Assembly (NCBI GenBank): GCA_018672475.1
Contig: JABHFS010000040.1
Location: forward strand, 1-64,000
From: Gemmatimonadota bacterium
GTDB taxonomy: Bacteria > Latescibacterota > UBA2968 > UBA8231
Length of the DNA stretch: 64,000 nt
Direction of reading: 5' to 3'
Shown: piece after piece, positions 36,116 to 44,879 of the stretch
Layout: each line of letters opens with the position of its first letter
Numbering within the stretch: the first letter of the stretch is position 1
Position numbers and translations under genes: made by a program
Notes under the pieces: generated by a model
Database searches by the model: none
The model's input: the letters and a program-made list of their open reading frames with translations, nothing else
What the model was told of the DNA's origin: nothing

Positions 36116-36877
36116 TTAAGGCACGCGCACGGGATTTAACGGCATACCCTGCAACAATTGTTTTACGCTCAGCCCTTTATTGATCGCGTAACTTTTATAG
36201 TTCAATGCCAGCAAGACGTCCCCTTGGCGAATCTCCACACGGCGCGGTAGATACAACTCACCCACCCGTTGGTATTTTTTCAATTCGCGAAATAGCGAAT
36301 CGCCTCCGGCCTGTGCGCTGCCCTCGCGCGAGATCAGGCCCCGTTGCAAATCCAGCCACAGCCGACGCCCTCCGAGTAAGGGCACGATCGCTCGGTCTGC
36401 CCGCGGATATTCGGGGAGACCGACGACCGGGCTCTCCTCAACTAGCCCCAACAATGCGTAACGCAGATCGTATTGGCCCAGATCCAGCCCCGTCAGCGCC
36501 GCTAACAAATGCCCGTGTGCCGCCCCCTTTAGCGGCGGGTCGACCGCCCGCCCGTAGACGGTCAGACTATCGCCTTCGAGCAAAGCCGTAAAGATATGCG
36601 TAAAAAAGGGGCCGCGAACTTCGATGCGAAAAAGATCGGGGTTGATCAATTGTAAAATCGCCGTACCGCGTTCGCGCACCTTGCCCTGGCGCAATTCGAT
36701 CGATGCTTCGGCCGTCAAATCCCCCAAACGGGCAAAGGGAGCGACCGACGCGCGAATCAACGCCGCCGGGCCGGCAGTGGCACGCCAGCCCTCCCGCTCG
36801 ACCGGCGGCGGCGCACAAGAAAATGCCAACGAACAAACTGCAATGCACCATACCCACAACAACCGACTCGCCCTCAT
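36116..36877 (-). CDS. DUF4292/LolB-like outer-membrane lipoprotein
   Basis: A 253-residue lipoprotein (lipobox L-A-F-S-C, Cys near 21). The mature part has a LolA/LolB-like beta course: L-T-A-E-A-S-I-E-L-R, then R-E-R-G-T-A-I-L-Q-L-I-N-P-D-L-F-R-I-E-V-R-G-P, D-S-L-T-V-Y-G, and a C-terminal L-P-R-R-V-E-I-R-Q-G. DUF4292 proteins in Bacteroidetes-type bacteria are thought to help insert lipoproteins into the outer membrane. In Bacteroidetes they commonly follow a TPR protein gene, as here (TPR gene 12 bases upstream). It is the last gene of the run cNMP-receiver, DppC, TPR, DUF4292. Assignment to the family is by eye. Confidence 0.65.
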   Translation of the reverse strand: MRASRLLWVWCIAVCSLAFSCAPPPVEREGWRATAGPAALIRASVAPFARLGDLTAEASIELRQGKVRERGTAILQLINPDLFRIEVRGPFFTHIFTALLEGDSLTVYGRAVDPPLKGAAHGHLLAALTGLDLGQYDLRYALLGLVEESPVVGLPEYPRADRAIVPLLGGRRLWLDLQRGLISREGSAQAGGDSLFRELKKYQRVGELYLPRRVEIRQGDVLLALNYKSYAINKGLSVKQLLQGMPLNPVRVP

Positions 36878-36889
36878 TTATATACCGGC

Positions 36890-38785
36890 TCAAGGGGTCA
36901 ACTTGAGCCGCACCTCCTCGTTGTCCGGGGCCAATTCCAATACCTTTTGCCAGTGCGTGCGGGCTTCACCTTCTTTGCCCAACGCGCTCGCAATATCACC
37001 GGCGTGGTCGAATATCACCGCCTGCTCCTCCAGGTCATCCTCTCCCATCAGCGCCAGGGCTTGGTGTAGATATTGCTCGGCCTGCTGTAATTGTCCCAAG
37101 CGAAAATAAGCCCAACCCAAGCTATCGAGGAAAGCGCTATTCTCCGGCTCGAGAGAGATTGCCCGCATTAGCAGGCCCACCGCCACTTCGAGCCGAATTC
37201 CTTTATCGGCGTACATATACCCCAGATAATTCAGAGCATAGGAGTCGTTAGGGTTGAACTCCAACAGACGCTCGAAGGTTTCCACCGCCCGGTCGAAAAA
37301 ATCCATCCGGTCTAAATGACGAGCGCCCTGCTCATAACTCGAAGCCAAATAAAACAACACAGGCCCCTTGTCGATTTCGAGTTCAGCCGCGCGTTCGAGC
37401 GTACCAATCGCCGCTTCCCATCGCTCTAACCGCTCCAGCGCGATACCCCAGTGCAAATACGCTTCGCTATAAAGAGAATCAGCGGCTACCGCTTCCTCAA
37501 AGTGCGTCAGCGCCTGTTCCCACTCCCCCTGCTGACCAAGGCTGATCCCCCAACGCACGTTGAGTGCCGCGTTTCCAGGCACCTCTACAAGCGCTCGTCG
37601 ATAGACGTCGGTCGCCTCTTGCCATGCCTCTTGCTGCTCCAAGGCGATGCCCCAATAAAGGTAGAGCTCCCGATGGTCCGGAAGGTGCTGTAAACCGCGC
37701 TGATAGATAACGATGGCCTCGTCAAATTTGCCTTGGTTCTCGAGCGCCGTCCCCCAATACAGATAGAGTTCACTGCTATCGGGCATCGCCGACGCCGCTT
37801 TTTCGAGTCTGGCGTTGGCCTCGTCGTAATCCTCCAGATAAATATAATAGCGCGCCAGATCAAGCCAGTGTCCGACCGTCTTCGGCTGCAAACCGACGAT
37901 ATGTTCGAAGACCATCGTCGCCTCGGCAGGCTTGTCCGCCTCGGCAAGCGCCAACCCCAAACGGTAGAGCAAACCGACGTCCTCCTCGGCCAGTATATCT
38001 TCCAAATCGTGTTCGGTGGCCATCAACTGTGCCAGATAATAGAAGATCATACTGCTGTCGGGCAATTGGCCTGCGGCCCGTCGATAGATCAACATGGCCT
38101 CATTGCGGTAGCCCTGTGAGAGCTTGAGCTCGGCCAAACCCAACCAAGCGTCTTCGATCGTAGGGTCAACCGCGAGGATTCGCGTGTAAATATTTTCGGC
38201 CTCTTGCTTCTCACCGACCCGCGCAAAAATGCCAGCGATATCGACTCCGACCTCCGGGGGAACATTCTCGCGCGCGAGAACTTTTTTGAACAACGGGGCG
38301 ATGCGCGCAGGCTGTCCCGTCTCGGCATACAGATAAGCCAAGTGGCGATAAAGCGGCCAATTGTCCTGCTCATAAAGCAACAGTTCCTCGATCTGCTCGA
38401 TCGCGGCGCGGCGATCGCCCTCGCGCTCATAAAGCTGGATCAGCAAGCGTCGCAGCCGCAACTGTCCCGGTTCCAACGCCAAGCCCTCGCGCGCGAAATG
38501 TGCGGCCATCCGCATATCGTCGATGCGCTGGTAGTTTTCCGCGAGCTGCGCGTAGACTGTCGGCGAGGTCGGATCGAGGTCGGCCGCCGAGCGCAGTGCG
38601 ACGATCGCCCCGAGGTAATTCTGTTGAGCTTCGAATACCTTGGCCTTGATAAAATACTGCATCGCCTGACGACGCCCCTCGCCGGTGGCCTCATCAGACT
38701 TGCTCAACGCCCATGGGCCGGCGCAACCGCTCGCGGCGAGCAATAGAACGCAACACAAAGGGCGGATATAGGATGATTTTTTCAT
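36890..38785 (-). CDS. TPR-repeat lipoprotein
   Basis: A 631-residue protein with a lipoprotein signal (lipobox A-A-S-G-C, Cys near 21). Nearly the whole mature chain consists of about sixteen TPR units, several almost identical in form (L-Y-W-G-x-A-L-E-x-Q, then A-x-x-x-Y-x-R-A-L). The last units match the common end G-W-A-Y-F-R-L-G-Q-L-Q-Q-A-E-Q-Y-L. TPR arrays bind proteins and act as scaffolds. Anchored by a lipid, it would face the periplasm. The DUF4292 gene follows 12 bases later. No specific partner can be named. Confidence 0.87.
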   Translation of the reverse strand: MKKSSYIRPLCCVLLLAASGCAGPWALSKSDEATGEGRRQAMQYFIKAKVFEAQQNYLGAIVALRSAADLDPTSPTVYAQLAENYQRIDDMRMAAHFAREGLALEPGQLRLRRLLIQLYEREGDRRAAIEQIEELLLYEQDNWPLYRHLAYLYAETGQPARIAPLFKKVLARENVPPEVGVDIAGIFARVGEKQEAENIYTRILAVDPTIEDAWLGLAELKLSQGYRNEAMLIYRRAAGQLPDSSMIFYYLAQLMATEHDLEDILAEEDVGLLYRLGLALAEADKPAEATMVFEHIVGLQPKTVGHWLDLARYYIYLEDYDEANARLEKAASAMPDSSELYLYWGTALENQGKFDEAIVIYQRGLQHLPDHRELYLYWGIALEQQEAWQEATDVYRRALVEVPGNAALNVRWGISLGQQGEWEQALTHFEEAVAADSLYSEAYLHWGIALERLERWEAAIGTLERAAELEIDKGPVLFYLASSYEQGARHLDRMDFFDRAVETFERLLEFNPNDSYALNYLGYMYADKGIRLEVAVGLLMRAISLEPENSAFLDSLGWAYFRLGQLQQAEQYLHQALALMGEDDLEEQAVIFDHAGDIASALGKEGEARTHWQKVLELAPDNEEVRLKLTP

Positions 38786-38804
38786 AAAGTCGGCGTTTGC
38801 CGCC

Positions 38805-39635
38805 TCAGGTTGTTTTCGGGTCTAGGGCGTCTCTGAGCCCGTCGCCAAAGAGGTTGAGTCCGAGCACAACGGTAAATATCGCCAGCCCGGGGAAAGTCAT
38901 AACCCAAGGCGCGCGCAACAGCAATTCGCGGCCACCCGACAACATCGCCCCCCATTCCGGCACCGGTGGCTGGGCACCCATGCCCAAAAAACTCAACCCC
39001 GCTGCATCGAGAATTGCCGTGCCCATCCCCAGCGTAGTTTGCACGATTAGTGGGGCAGTGCAATTGGGCAGAATACTATAAAAAAGCAATCTCGATTCTG
39101 TCGCTCCCAGCGCCCTGGCCGCTTCGACATAAGTCGCTTCGCGCACCGTCAACACCGAAGAACGCACCAAGCGCGCGAACTGCGGCACCAAGACTATACT
39201 GACCGCCAGGATGGCGTTTTCGATCCCAGGACCGATAACCGCGACAATGGCGATAGCCAATAGGATACTGGGAAAGGCGAGCATCAAGTCCATCAACCGC
39301 ATGATCAACATATCGACCATGCCGCCGCGATAACCGGCGACTAGACCGAAGAGCGTACCGCCCGTCAACGCCAGCGAGATCGCGATCAGTCCGATACGCA
39401 GCGAAATCCGCGAACCGTAAACGATGCGACTGAGGATATCGCGACCAAAGTCGTCGGTTCCGAACCAATGGTCTATCGACGGCGGTTGTAAACGCTGATA
39501 GAGATCTTGCGCCAAAGGGTCATAAGGAGCCAACACCGGGGCCAATAACGCCACCAGCAGCAGCATGCACAGGATGCCACCACCGATTAATCCCAGTCTT
39601 TGCTTGCGGAACTGTCGCCATATATCATCGAACAC
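38805..39635 (-). CDS. dppC: DppC-type ABC transporter permease
   Basis: A 276-residue inner-membrane permease with the DppC hallmarks: an N-terminal membrane segment followed by A-P-Y-D-P, the block H-W-F-G-T-D-D-F-G-R-D-I-L-S-R-I-V-Y-G-S-R-I-S-L, and the EAA loop A-A-R-A-L-G-A-T (about 170-180). It would pair with a DppB permease; the only one here (32986-33996) is on the opposite strand. It lies 12 bases after the cNMP-receiver gene and 19 before the TPR gene, in one tight minus-strand run. The start could be the GTG three bases upstream of the ATG. Confidence 0.93.
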   Translation of the reverse strand: MFDDIWRQFRKQRLGLIGGGILCMLLLVALLAPVLAPYDPLAQDLYQRLQPPSIDHWFGTDDFGRDILSRIVYGSRISLRIGLIAISLALTGGTLFGLVAGYRGGMVDMLIMRLMDLMLAFPSILLAIAIVAVIGPGIENAILAVSIVLVPQFARLVRSSVLTVREATYVEAARALGATESRLLFYSILPNCTAPLIVQTTLGMGTAILDAAGLSFLGMGAQPPVPEWGAMLSGGRELLLRAPWVMTFPGLAIFTVVLGLNLFGDGLRDALDPKTT

Positions 39636-39647
39636 GATCCAACCGCC

Positions 39648-40622
39648 TCAGCTATTGTCCTCGTTTTTGCGCTGTGCGACCTTTTCTTTGACTAGGTCCC
39701 GCAGTTGCGCAGGCCTGACTGGCTTGTCAATATAACCGTTGAAATCCTGTATCCACACCTCCTCGGCATCGCTATTGCCCGACACGGCTAACACGGGCAG
39801 TTGCGGATGTTTGGCGCGCAGATTCTCCAATAATGCAAAACCGTCGATATTGGGCGTAAGAATTTCGGTAATCACCAGATCCAGTTTCTTCTCCGCTACA
39901 ATCGCCAAGGCTTCGTGGCTGTTACCGGCTTCTACGACGGTAAACCCAACGAGGGCTTCGGTGACCAAACGGCAAAAATCGGCTTCATCGACGACGACAA
40001 GTATCTTCGGGGTGAGGTTGCCTACCTGCTCGTCGATCTGCATAACCACCTCATCTTTAGTCATATCGCCTCGCTCTGCGGCCATCTCCACTGACGTATC
40101 GAAACGTAGACGCTCCTGTAAGAGTTGACGTTCGAAGCCGAGCAAACGCGATTCATATTCGCTTTTCTCCAACTGGTGGTCGCGCATACGAATATTGTCG
40201 TTGTTGAGTTTTTCAGACAAGACATCGATGATATTCTTGTAGACCGTCGCCCGTACATCTCCGTCGTCGCTCAGCATATCATCAAAAGATTTCTTCTTGA
40301 CCACAAATATATTGCTCGCCTTGCTCGCCTCAACCGTCGCCGAACGTGGTTGCCCGGTGATGACGCCCATCTCACCCACGGTAGTCACCGGCAGAATCGT
40401 CGCCACGCGGATCCCTCCACTGGCCACTACGGCCAACTCCCCGGAAAGCAAGATATACATCTCATGACTGGGGGTATTACTGCGACAGACTTGGGATCCC
40501 TTTTTGTAGGACTTATGCGTGCAAAGGCCGAGGATATTCTTGACCTGTGATGGCGACAATCCCTTGAAAATTGGGATCTTGCGCAACACCAGCACCAACA
40601 ACTGGCTAGACTCTGGGGGCAT
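39648..40622 (-). CDS. cNMP-binding domain plus pseudo-receiver domain protein
   Basis: A 324-residue protein. The N-terminal third (about 10-140) is a cyclic-nucleotide-binding/cupin-like domain: F-K-G-L-S-P-S-Q-V, I-L-L-S-G-E-L, G-E-M-G-V-I-T-G-Q-P-R-S-A-T-V. A helical linker with a likely coiled coil follows (about 135-185), then a CheY-like receiver (about 205-315) with D212-E213, S281 and K300. The phosphoacceptor Asp expected in the I-T-D-I-x-x-P block is E253 here, so it is probably not phosphorylated in the normal way. No output DNA-binding domain. AAGGAG precedes the ATG. It heads a run with DppC, TPR and DUF4292 genes. Confidence 0.82.
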   Translation of the reverse strand: MPPESSQLLVLVLRKIPIFKGLSPSQVKNILGLCTHKSYKKGSQVCRSNTPSHEMYILLSGELAVVASGGIRVATILPVTTVGEMGVITGQPRSATVEASKASNIFVVKKKSFDDMLSDDGDVRATVYKNIIDVLSEKLNNDNIRMRDHQLEKSEYESRLLGFERQLLQERLRFDTSVEMAAERGDMTKDEVVMQIDEQVGNLTPKILVVVDEADFCRLVTEALVGFTVVEAGNSHEALAIVAEKKLDLVITEILTPNIDGFALLENLRAKHPQLPVLAVSGNSDAEEVWIQDFNGYIDKPVRPAQLRDLVKEKVAQRKNEDNS

Positions 40623-40718
40623 TGCCGAGGACTCCTTTGTACTTTTCCCTATCTACGGAATACGAAGTCAATATAGCCCACGGCCCAACAGTGGCGCAAC
40701 TCTAAGTACAATATCCAC

Positions 40719-42908
40719 TTAGAGCTCTAACCGTTCAAGAATCAATACGCCGAGAGGCGGCAGGCGGAACAGCGCGGAATGCGGCCTACCATGACAGGGG
40801 ATTGGCTCGCTCATCACCTTACCGCCATTGCCCACGCCGCTGCCCCGATAGATCTCCGCATCGCTATTGAGCACTTCGCGATATGGCCCGGCCTCCGCCA
40901 ATCCGAGCCGATAACCCTCCCTCGGCACAGAAGTGAAGTTGCAGACGAAGATCAACGGCTGCTCCCCTTCGCCACAACGCATAAAGGCGACGACACTGTG
41001 TTCAGAATCTAAACAGTCAATCCACTCAAACCCATCGGGACGCGTATCGGTACGATGCAGAACCCTGCGCTCCCTATAGAGCGCGTTCAAATCCCGCAAC
41101 CAATCGAAGACTCCTCGGTGCGCCTGATCATCGAGCAAGTCCCACTCTAACTGCTTCTCGTGATTCCATTCCCCCCACTGCGCAAATTCAGCGCCCATAA
41201 AGAGCAGTTTTTTACCGGGGTGCCCATACATAAAACCATAGAGTAATCGCAGGTTGGCCAGTTTTTGCCAGGGGTCGCCCGGCATCTTTTGCACTAACGA
41301 GCCCTTCCCGTGGACCACCTCGTCATGCGAGAAGGGCAACACGAAATTCTCGTGATAGGCATAGAGCATGCCGAAGGTCAGATCCGCTTGGTGGTAACGC
41401 CGGTGGACCGGCTCCTTCTGCATATAACGCAGAACGTCGTTCATCCAGCCCATATTCCACTTGAAGCCGAAACCGAGCCCTCCAGCATAGACCGGCTTGG
41501 ACACCGCCGGCCAGGAAGTCGACTCCTCAGCGATCACCATCGCTCCGGGGTAATGCGCATATACTGCGGTGTTGAGCTGTTTGAGAAATTCTATCGCCTC
41601 CAGATTCTCTCGTCCACCATACGCATTCGGCACCCACTCGCCTTCCTTCCGCGAATAATCGAGATAGAGCATCGAGGCTACAGCATCGACCCTCAAGCCA
41701 TCTATATGGTACCGTTCGAGCCAGAAGAGCGCGTTGGACAGCAAAAAGGAGCGGACCTCATCGCGACCGTAATTAAAAACCAGCGTCTGCCAATCTGGGT
41801 GCCAACCTTGACGCGGATCGAGATGTTCGTAGAGCCCAGTACCATCAAAACGTGCTAAACCGTGCGCATCGACCGGGAAGTGTCCGGGCACCCAGTCGAG
41901 AATAACCCCGATGGAGTGGCAATGACAATAATCGACGAAATAGGCAAAATCCTCCGGCGTGCCGAAACGCGCGCTCGGCGCATAATAGCCCGTTACCTGA
42001 TAGCCCCAGGATCCGTCAAAGGGGTGTTCGGCCACCGACATCAGTTCGATATGCGTAAAGCCCAGTTGCTCGACATGCGCGACCAATTGATGCGCTAGCT
42101 CCCGGTAGTCGAGATAGGCCTCACCATTGCGTCGCCAAGACCCAGGGTGGACCTCGTAAATCGCCAGCGGCTCCATCGTCCATTCGCGTTCGTCCCGCTC
42201 CGTCATCCACGCTTCGTCACCCCAATGGAAATTATCGGTCCGGCAAAGGACCGAAGCGGTTTTCGACGGAACTTCCGCCGCGAAGGCGAAGGGATCGCTT
42301 TTGAGCAAGATGTCGCCCTCGCTGGCCAGTATTTCGAATTTATACACCGCACCTTCTGCCAAACCCGGAATGAAGATCTCCCAAAGCCCCGCCTCTCCCA
42401 ACGGCCGCATGCAGTGTAGGCGGCCGTCCCAGTGATTGAAGTCACCGACGACACTAACCCTTGTAGCACTAGGGGCCCACACCGCGAAATACGCCCCATC
42501 TATTTCGTCGACGCGCCGCGGATGCGCGCCGAGTACATCGTAGGCGCGGTGGTGCGTGCCCTCATTGAAGAGATGTTGGTCCTTGGAAGCTAATTGCGGC
42601 CAGAAGGAATAGGGGTCGCGACAGCGGCTTTCTACGCCGAGATGGTCTACGATCTCTATCTCATAAGAGAAAAGTTCGCGTCGTTCGACGATACTCGCCT
42701 CGAAGATCCCTTCCGAGTGCGTCTTATTCGCCTCGTATGCCAGGCCTTCGCCGCCCCGCTCGAGGATGCGCACGGCCGCCGCATCGGGTAGGAATACGCG
42801 CACGAGGAGGCCTTCCGCTGTTGCATGCATTCCCAGAATGGAAAACACATCGCCGAGTTCCGCGCGCAATAGGGCTTGCGCTACTTGCGGTTCAAGCGTG
42901 GACTTCAC
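40719..42908 (-). CDS. glgB: 1,4-alpha-glucan branching enzyme
   Basis: A 729-residue GH13 enzyme that creates alpha-1,6 branches in glycogen. It aligns by eye over its full length with E. coli GlgB (728 residues): N1 domain, CBM48 (S-V-V-G-D-F-N-H-W-D-G), the (beta/alpha)8 domain with catalytic D in L-R-V-D-A-V-A-S, E in A-E-E-S-T and D in S-H-D-E-V-V-H-G-K, and the C-terminal beta domain. The frame continues upstream into the permease gene, but the alignment starts at the GTG at 42908, giving a 17-bp overlap with the upstream stop. No other glycogen gene is in the window. It follows the metal-permease fusion gene. Confidence 0.95.
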   Translation of the reverse strand: MKSTLEPQVAQALLRAELGDVFSILGMHATAEGLLVRVFLPDAAAVRILERGGEGLAYEANKTHSEGIFEASIVERRELFSYEIEIVDHLGVESRCRDPYSFWPQLASKDQHLFNEGTHHRAYDVLGAHPRRVDEIDGAYFAVWAPSATRVSVVGDFNHWDGRLHCMRPLGEAGLWEIFIPGLAEGAVYKFEILASEGDILLKSDPFAFAAEVPSKTASVLCRTDNFHWGDEAWMTERDEREWTMEPLAIYEVHPGSWRRNGEAYLDYRELAHQLVAHVEQLGFTHIELMSVAEHPFDGSWGYQVTGYYAPSARFGTPEDFAYFVDYCHCHSIGVILDWVPGHFPVDAHGLARFDGTGLYEHLDPRQGWHPDWQTLVFNYGRDEVRSFLLSNALFWLERYHIDGLRVDAVASMLYLDYSRKEGEWVPNAYGGRENLEAIEFLKQLNTAVYAHYPGAMVIAEESTSWPAVSKPVYAGGLGFGFKWNMGWMNDVLRYMQKEPVHRRYHQADLTFGMLYAYHENFVLPFSHDEVVHGKGSLVQKMPGDPWQKLANLRLLYGFMYGHPGKKLLFMGAEFAQWGEWNHEKQLEWDLLDDQAHRGVFDWLRDLNALYRERRVLHRTDTRPDGFEWIDCLDSEHSVVAFMRCGEGEQPLIFVCNFTSVPREGYRLGLAEAGPYREVLNSDAEIYRGSGVGNGGKVMSEPIPCHGRPHSALFRLPPLGVLILERLEL

Positions 42909-44766
42909 TCGATGACCCGTCGTTCTCGTTAGCGCTATGGCCATGTTCGTGGTCCTGGTCTTGCTCGTGAACATGGCCGCGATCGTGCTCGTCGTCATGC
43001 CCGTGATTGTGCTCGTGATCCTCGTCTTCATCACCAGCGAAAATTTCACCCACAAACCCCCGTGGCCCGCGACGCAATAACGAAAAGGCAAAGAGTATAC
43101 CAAGCCCCGCTAACGCGGCTTCACTCCATGCCCCATGGCCTTCGCCGGCACCCACCACGGGTGGCGGAGGCAGATCCAGCACCCCATTGACTCCATAACC
43201 CAATGCCACCGCCATCGCCATAATGCCCGCACCGAAACCTGCAGCCACCCGCGGCCCGTGCAGCCGCGCCAAAACGCCAAAGGTCGTCAGATTCGTCGCC
43301 GGCCCCGTCAGCAAAAAAGCCAGTGCCGCGCCGGGCGAGACCCCTTTAAAAATCAACACTGCCACCAGCGGTGTCGCCCCCGAAGCGCAGACATAGGTCG
43401 GAATCCCCAATAGCGCGAAAAACACCACCTCCACACTCGACGGAATCTTCGCCAGCCATTCTGCCGACAGAAACGGTGCCATCAAGGCCGCCGCCCCCAC
43501 CCCCAATACGATCCACGGGGCGGTATCGTCCACCACTTCGCCAAACCCAGTGCGTAAACCCGCTACGATGCGCTCGGCCAACGAGCGTTGCTCGTCGCGC
43601 TCCTCTTTACCAAGTTTTCCGGCCAGCGCTGGCGCGACTAAGCGGCCAATACCCCAGCCGACCGCCAATGCCACCACGGCCGCGCAAACAATCCTCACAA
43701 CGGTAAAGGTCCCCCCGAGCAAGGGCAGCGAAATCAGCACAGCATCCAGACTCAACTCGGGTGTCGCCACCAGGAAACTCATCGCCGCCGAAGCCGGAAC
43801 CCCCTGCGCCACCAACGTCCTGTAAATGGGCACCACACCACAGGAGCAAATCGGCAGGGGCAACCCGAAACCGATACCGCGCAAAGACTGCGAGAAAGAA
43901 TTGCCGCGACGCAACCATTGCAACGAGGCCTTGGGCATCAGCGCATGGACCAAACCGGCGCCGACATAGGCCAATAACAACGCCGGTGCACTTTCCAACG
44001 CCAGATCGACGAACATCCGGGCGGCGGCCTGCCCTTCCACACCAAATAGATCCGCCGTCAAGGCCCAAAGGAAAAACAACCCCACCAACGCACCGATTCC
44101 CGCGTGGCGACGTGCTGTTTGCGGTGTCGAGGCGGATTCCTCAATCGGATAGGAACGATGCACCACTACATGCAACAGGGAACCGGCGACCAACGCCTGA
44201 AATAGCCCCAAACCCTGGTTGGCCAAACCACCCACGGCCGCCTCCCCCAAGGCGAAACCCGCCAGTGTAGCACCGCCGATCAGCGCCAAAAGCCCCAAAG
44301 CTTTGGGTAAACCATAAGCCGGGCGCAGCAAGAACCACACCGCAAGCCCAACCGGCAGACGGTGCAGTAAAATCGCCATGGGCAACATATGGTGGTCGTG
44401 GTCGCCGCCGGCATGCCCGAGGGCCAAACCGTCCATAAAACCGTGCAATCCGATCCCCATCAGCGCCAATAACAAAGCGACCGCATGCGCCTGACGAGCC
44501 AGGCCGCGCAAACGATGCTCGATCAGTCCAGGCCCCAACAACCCCGCCAACAACGCCAGAATGCTCCACCAACCGGCCAATTCATAACTCTCGGGGACGA
44601 TATGCAAAAAAACCACCCCCCCCATAGTCACATAGACAAAGCCATCCAAAGCCGCCAGCATGGTGCCCCTAATACGGGCTAACTGATGCAAAACGGGCCC
44701 CACTGCCAGAGCCAAGAGGCTTATCGCGAGTAAATGAAAATTGGAGTCAAACATCTGCAAGAACAT
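42892..44766 (-). CDS. ZIP-like domain fused to SO_0444-type permease, His-rich tail
   Basis: A 624-residue membrane protein joining two transporter modules. Residues about 1-205 resemble ZIP metal transporters: H55-I-V-P-E, the H108-G-F-M-D-G-L-A-L-G-H helix and H135-R-L-P-V-G. Residues about 245-560 match the SO_0444/ArsP permease family, with C-S-C-G-V-V-P at 307-313 and C-A-S-G-A-T-P in the second half. The last 45 residues are a His/Asp/Glu-rich tail. A zinc/copper-type cation uptake and efflux function is suggested, direction unknown. The predicted start is ATG 44766, with M5 as alternative. It overlaps glgB by 17 bases and is divergent to dprE1. Confidence 0.8.
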   Translation of the reverse strand: MFLQMFDSNFHLLAISLLALAVGPVLHQLARIRGTMLAALDGFVYVTMGGVVFLHIVPESYELAGWWSILALLAGLLGPGLIEHRLRGLARQAHAVALLLALMGIGLHGFMDGLALGHAGGDHDHHMLPMAILLHRLPVGLAVWFLLRPAYGLPKALGLLALIGGATLAGFALGEAAVGGLANQGLGLFQALVAGSLLHVVVHRSYPIEESASTPQTARRHAGIGALVGLFFLWALTADLFGVEGQAAARMFVDLALESAPALLLAYVGAGLVHALMPKASLQWLRRGNSFSQSLRGIGFGLPLPICSCGVVPIYRTLVAQGVPASAAMSFLVATPELSLDAVLISLPLLGGTFTVVRIVCAAVVALAVGWGIGRLVAPALAGKLGKEERDEQRSLAERIVAGLRTGFGEVVDDTAPWIVLGVGAAALMAPFLSAEWLAKIPSSVEVVFFALLGIPTYVCASGATPLVAVLIFKGVSPGAALAFLLTGPATNLTTFGVLARLHGPRVAAGFGAGIMAMAVALGYGVNGVLDLPPPPVVGAGEGHGAWSEAALAGLGILFAFSLLRRGPRGFVGEIFAGDEDEDHEHNHGHDDEHDRGHVHEQDQDHEHGHSANENDGSSSEVHA

Positions 44767-44812
44767 AGGTCAATTTACCAAAATTAGAAATGCCGGCGAC
44801 GAGTGACCGCCC

Positions 44813-44841
44813 TTGCCCAGAATTAACCCCTTAGCTATTCT
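44813..44841 (+). promoter_or_regulatory. Candidate promoter of the dprE1-dprE2 genes
   Basis: TTGCCC (44813-44818), 17-base spacer, TATTCT (44836-44841), each four of six. The start point would be about 30 bases before the TTG at 44880. Confidence 0.4.
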
Positions 44842-44879
44842 CTTTTCAGGAGTTTTCCATACCAATCCACAGTAGACTA

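Noticed and set aside
35686-36183. Open frame of about 165 codons between the Gfo/Idh and DUF4292 genes
   Set aside because: It covers the Gfo/Idh promoter, overlaps the DUF4292 gene end on the other strand, and its Arg/Pro/Ser composition is not protein-like.
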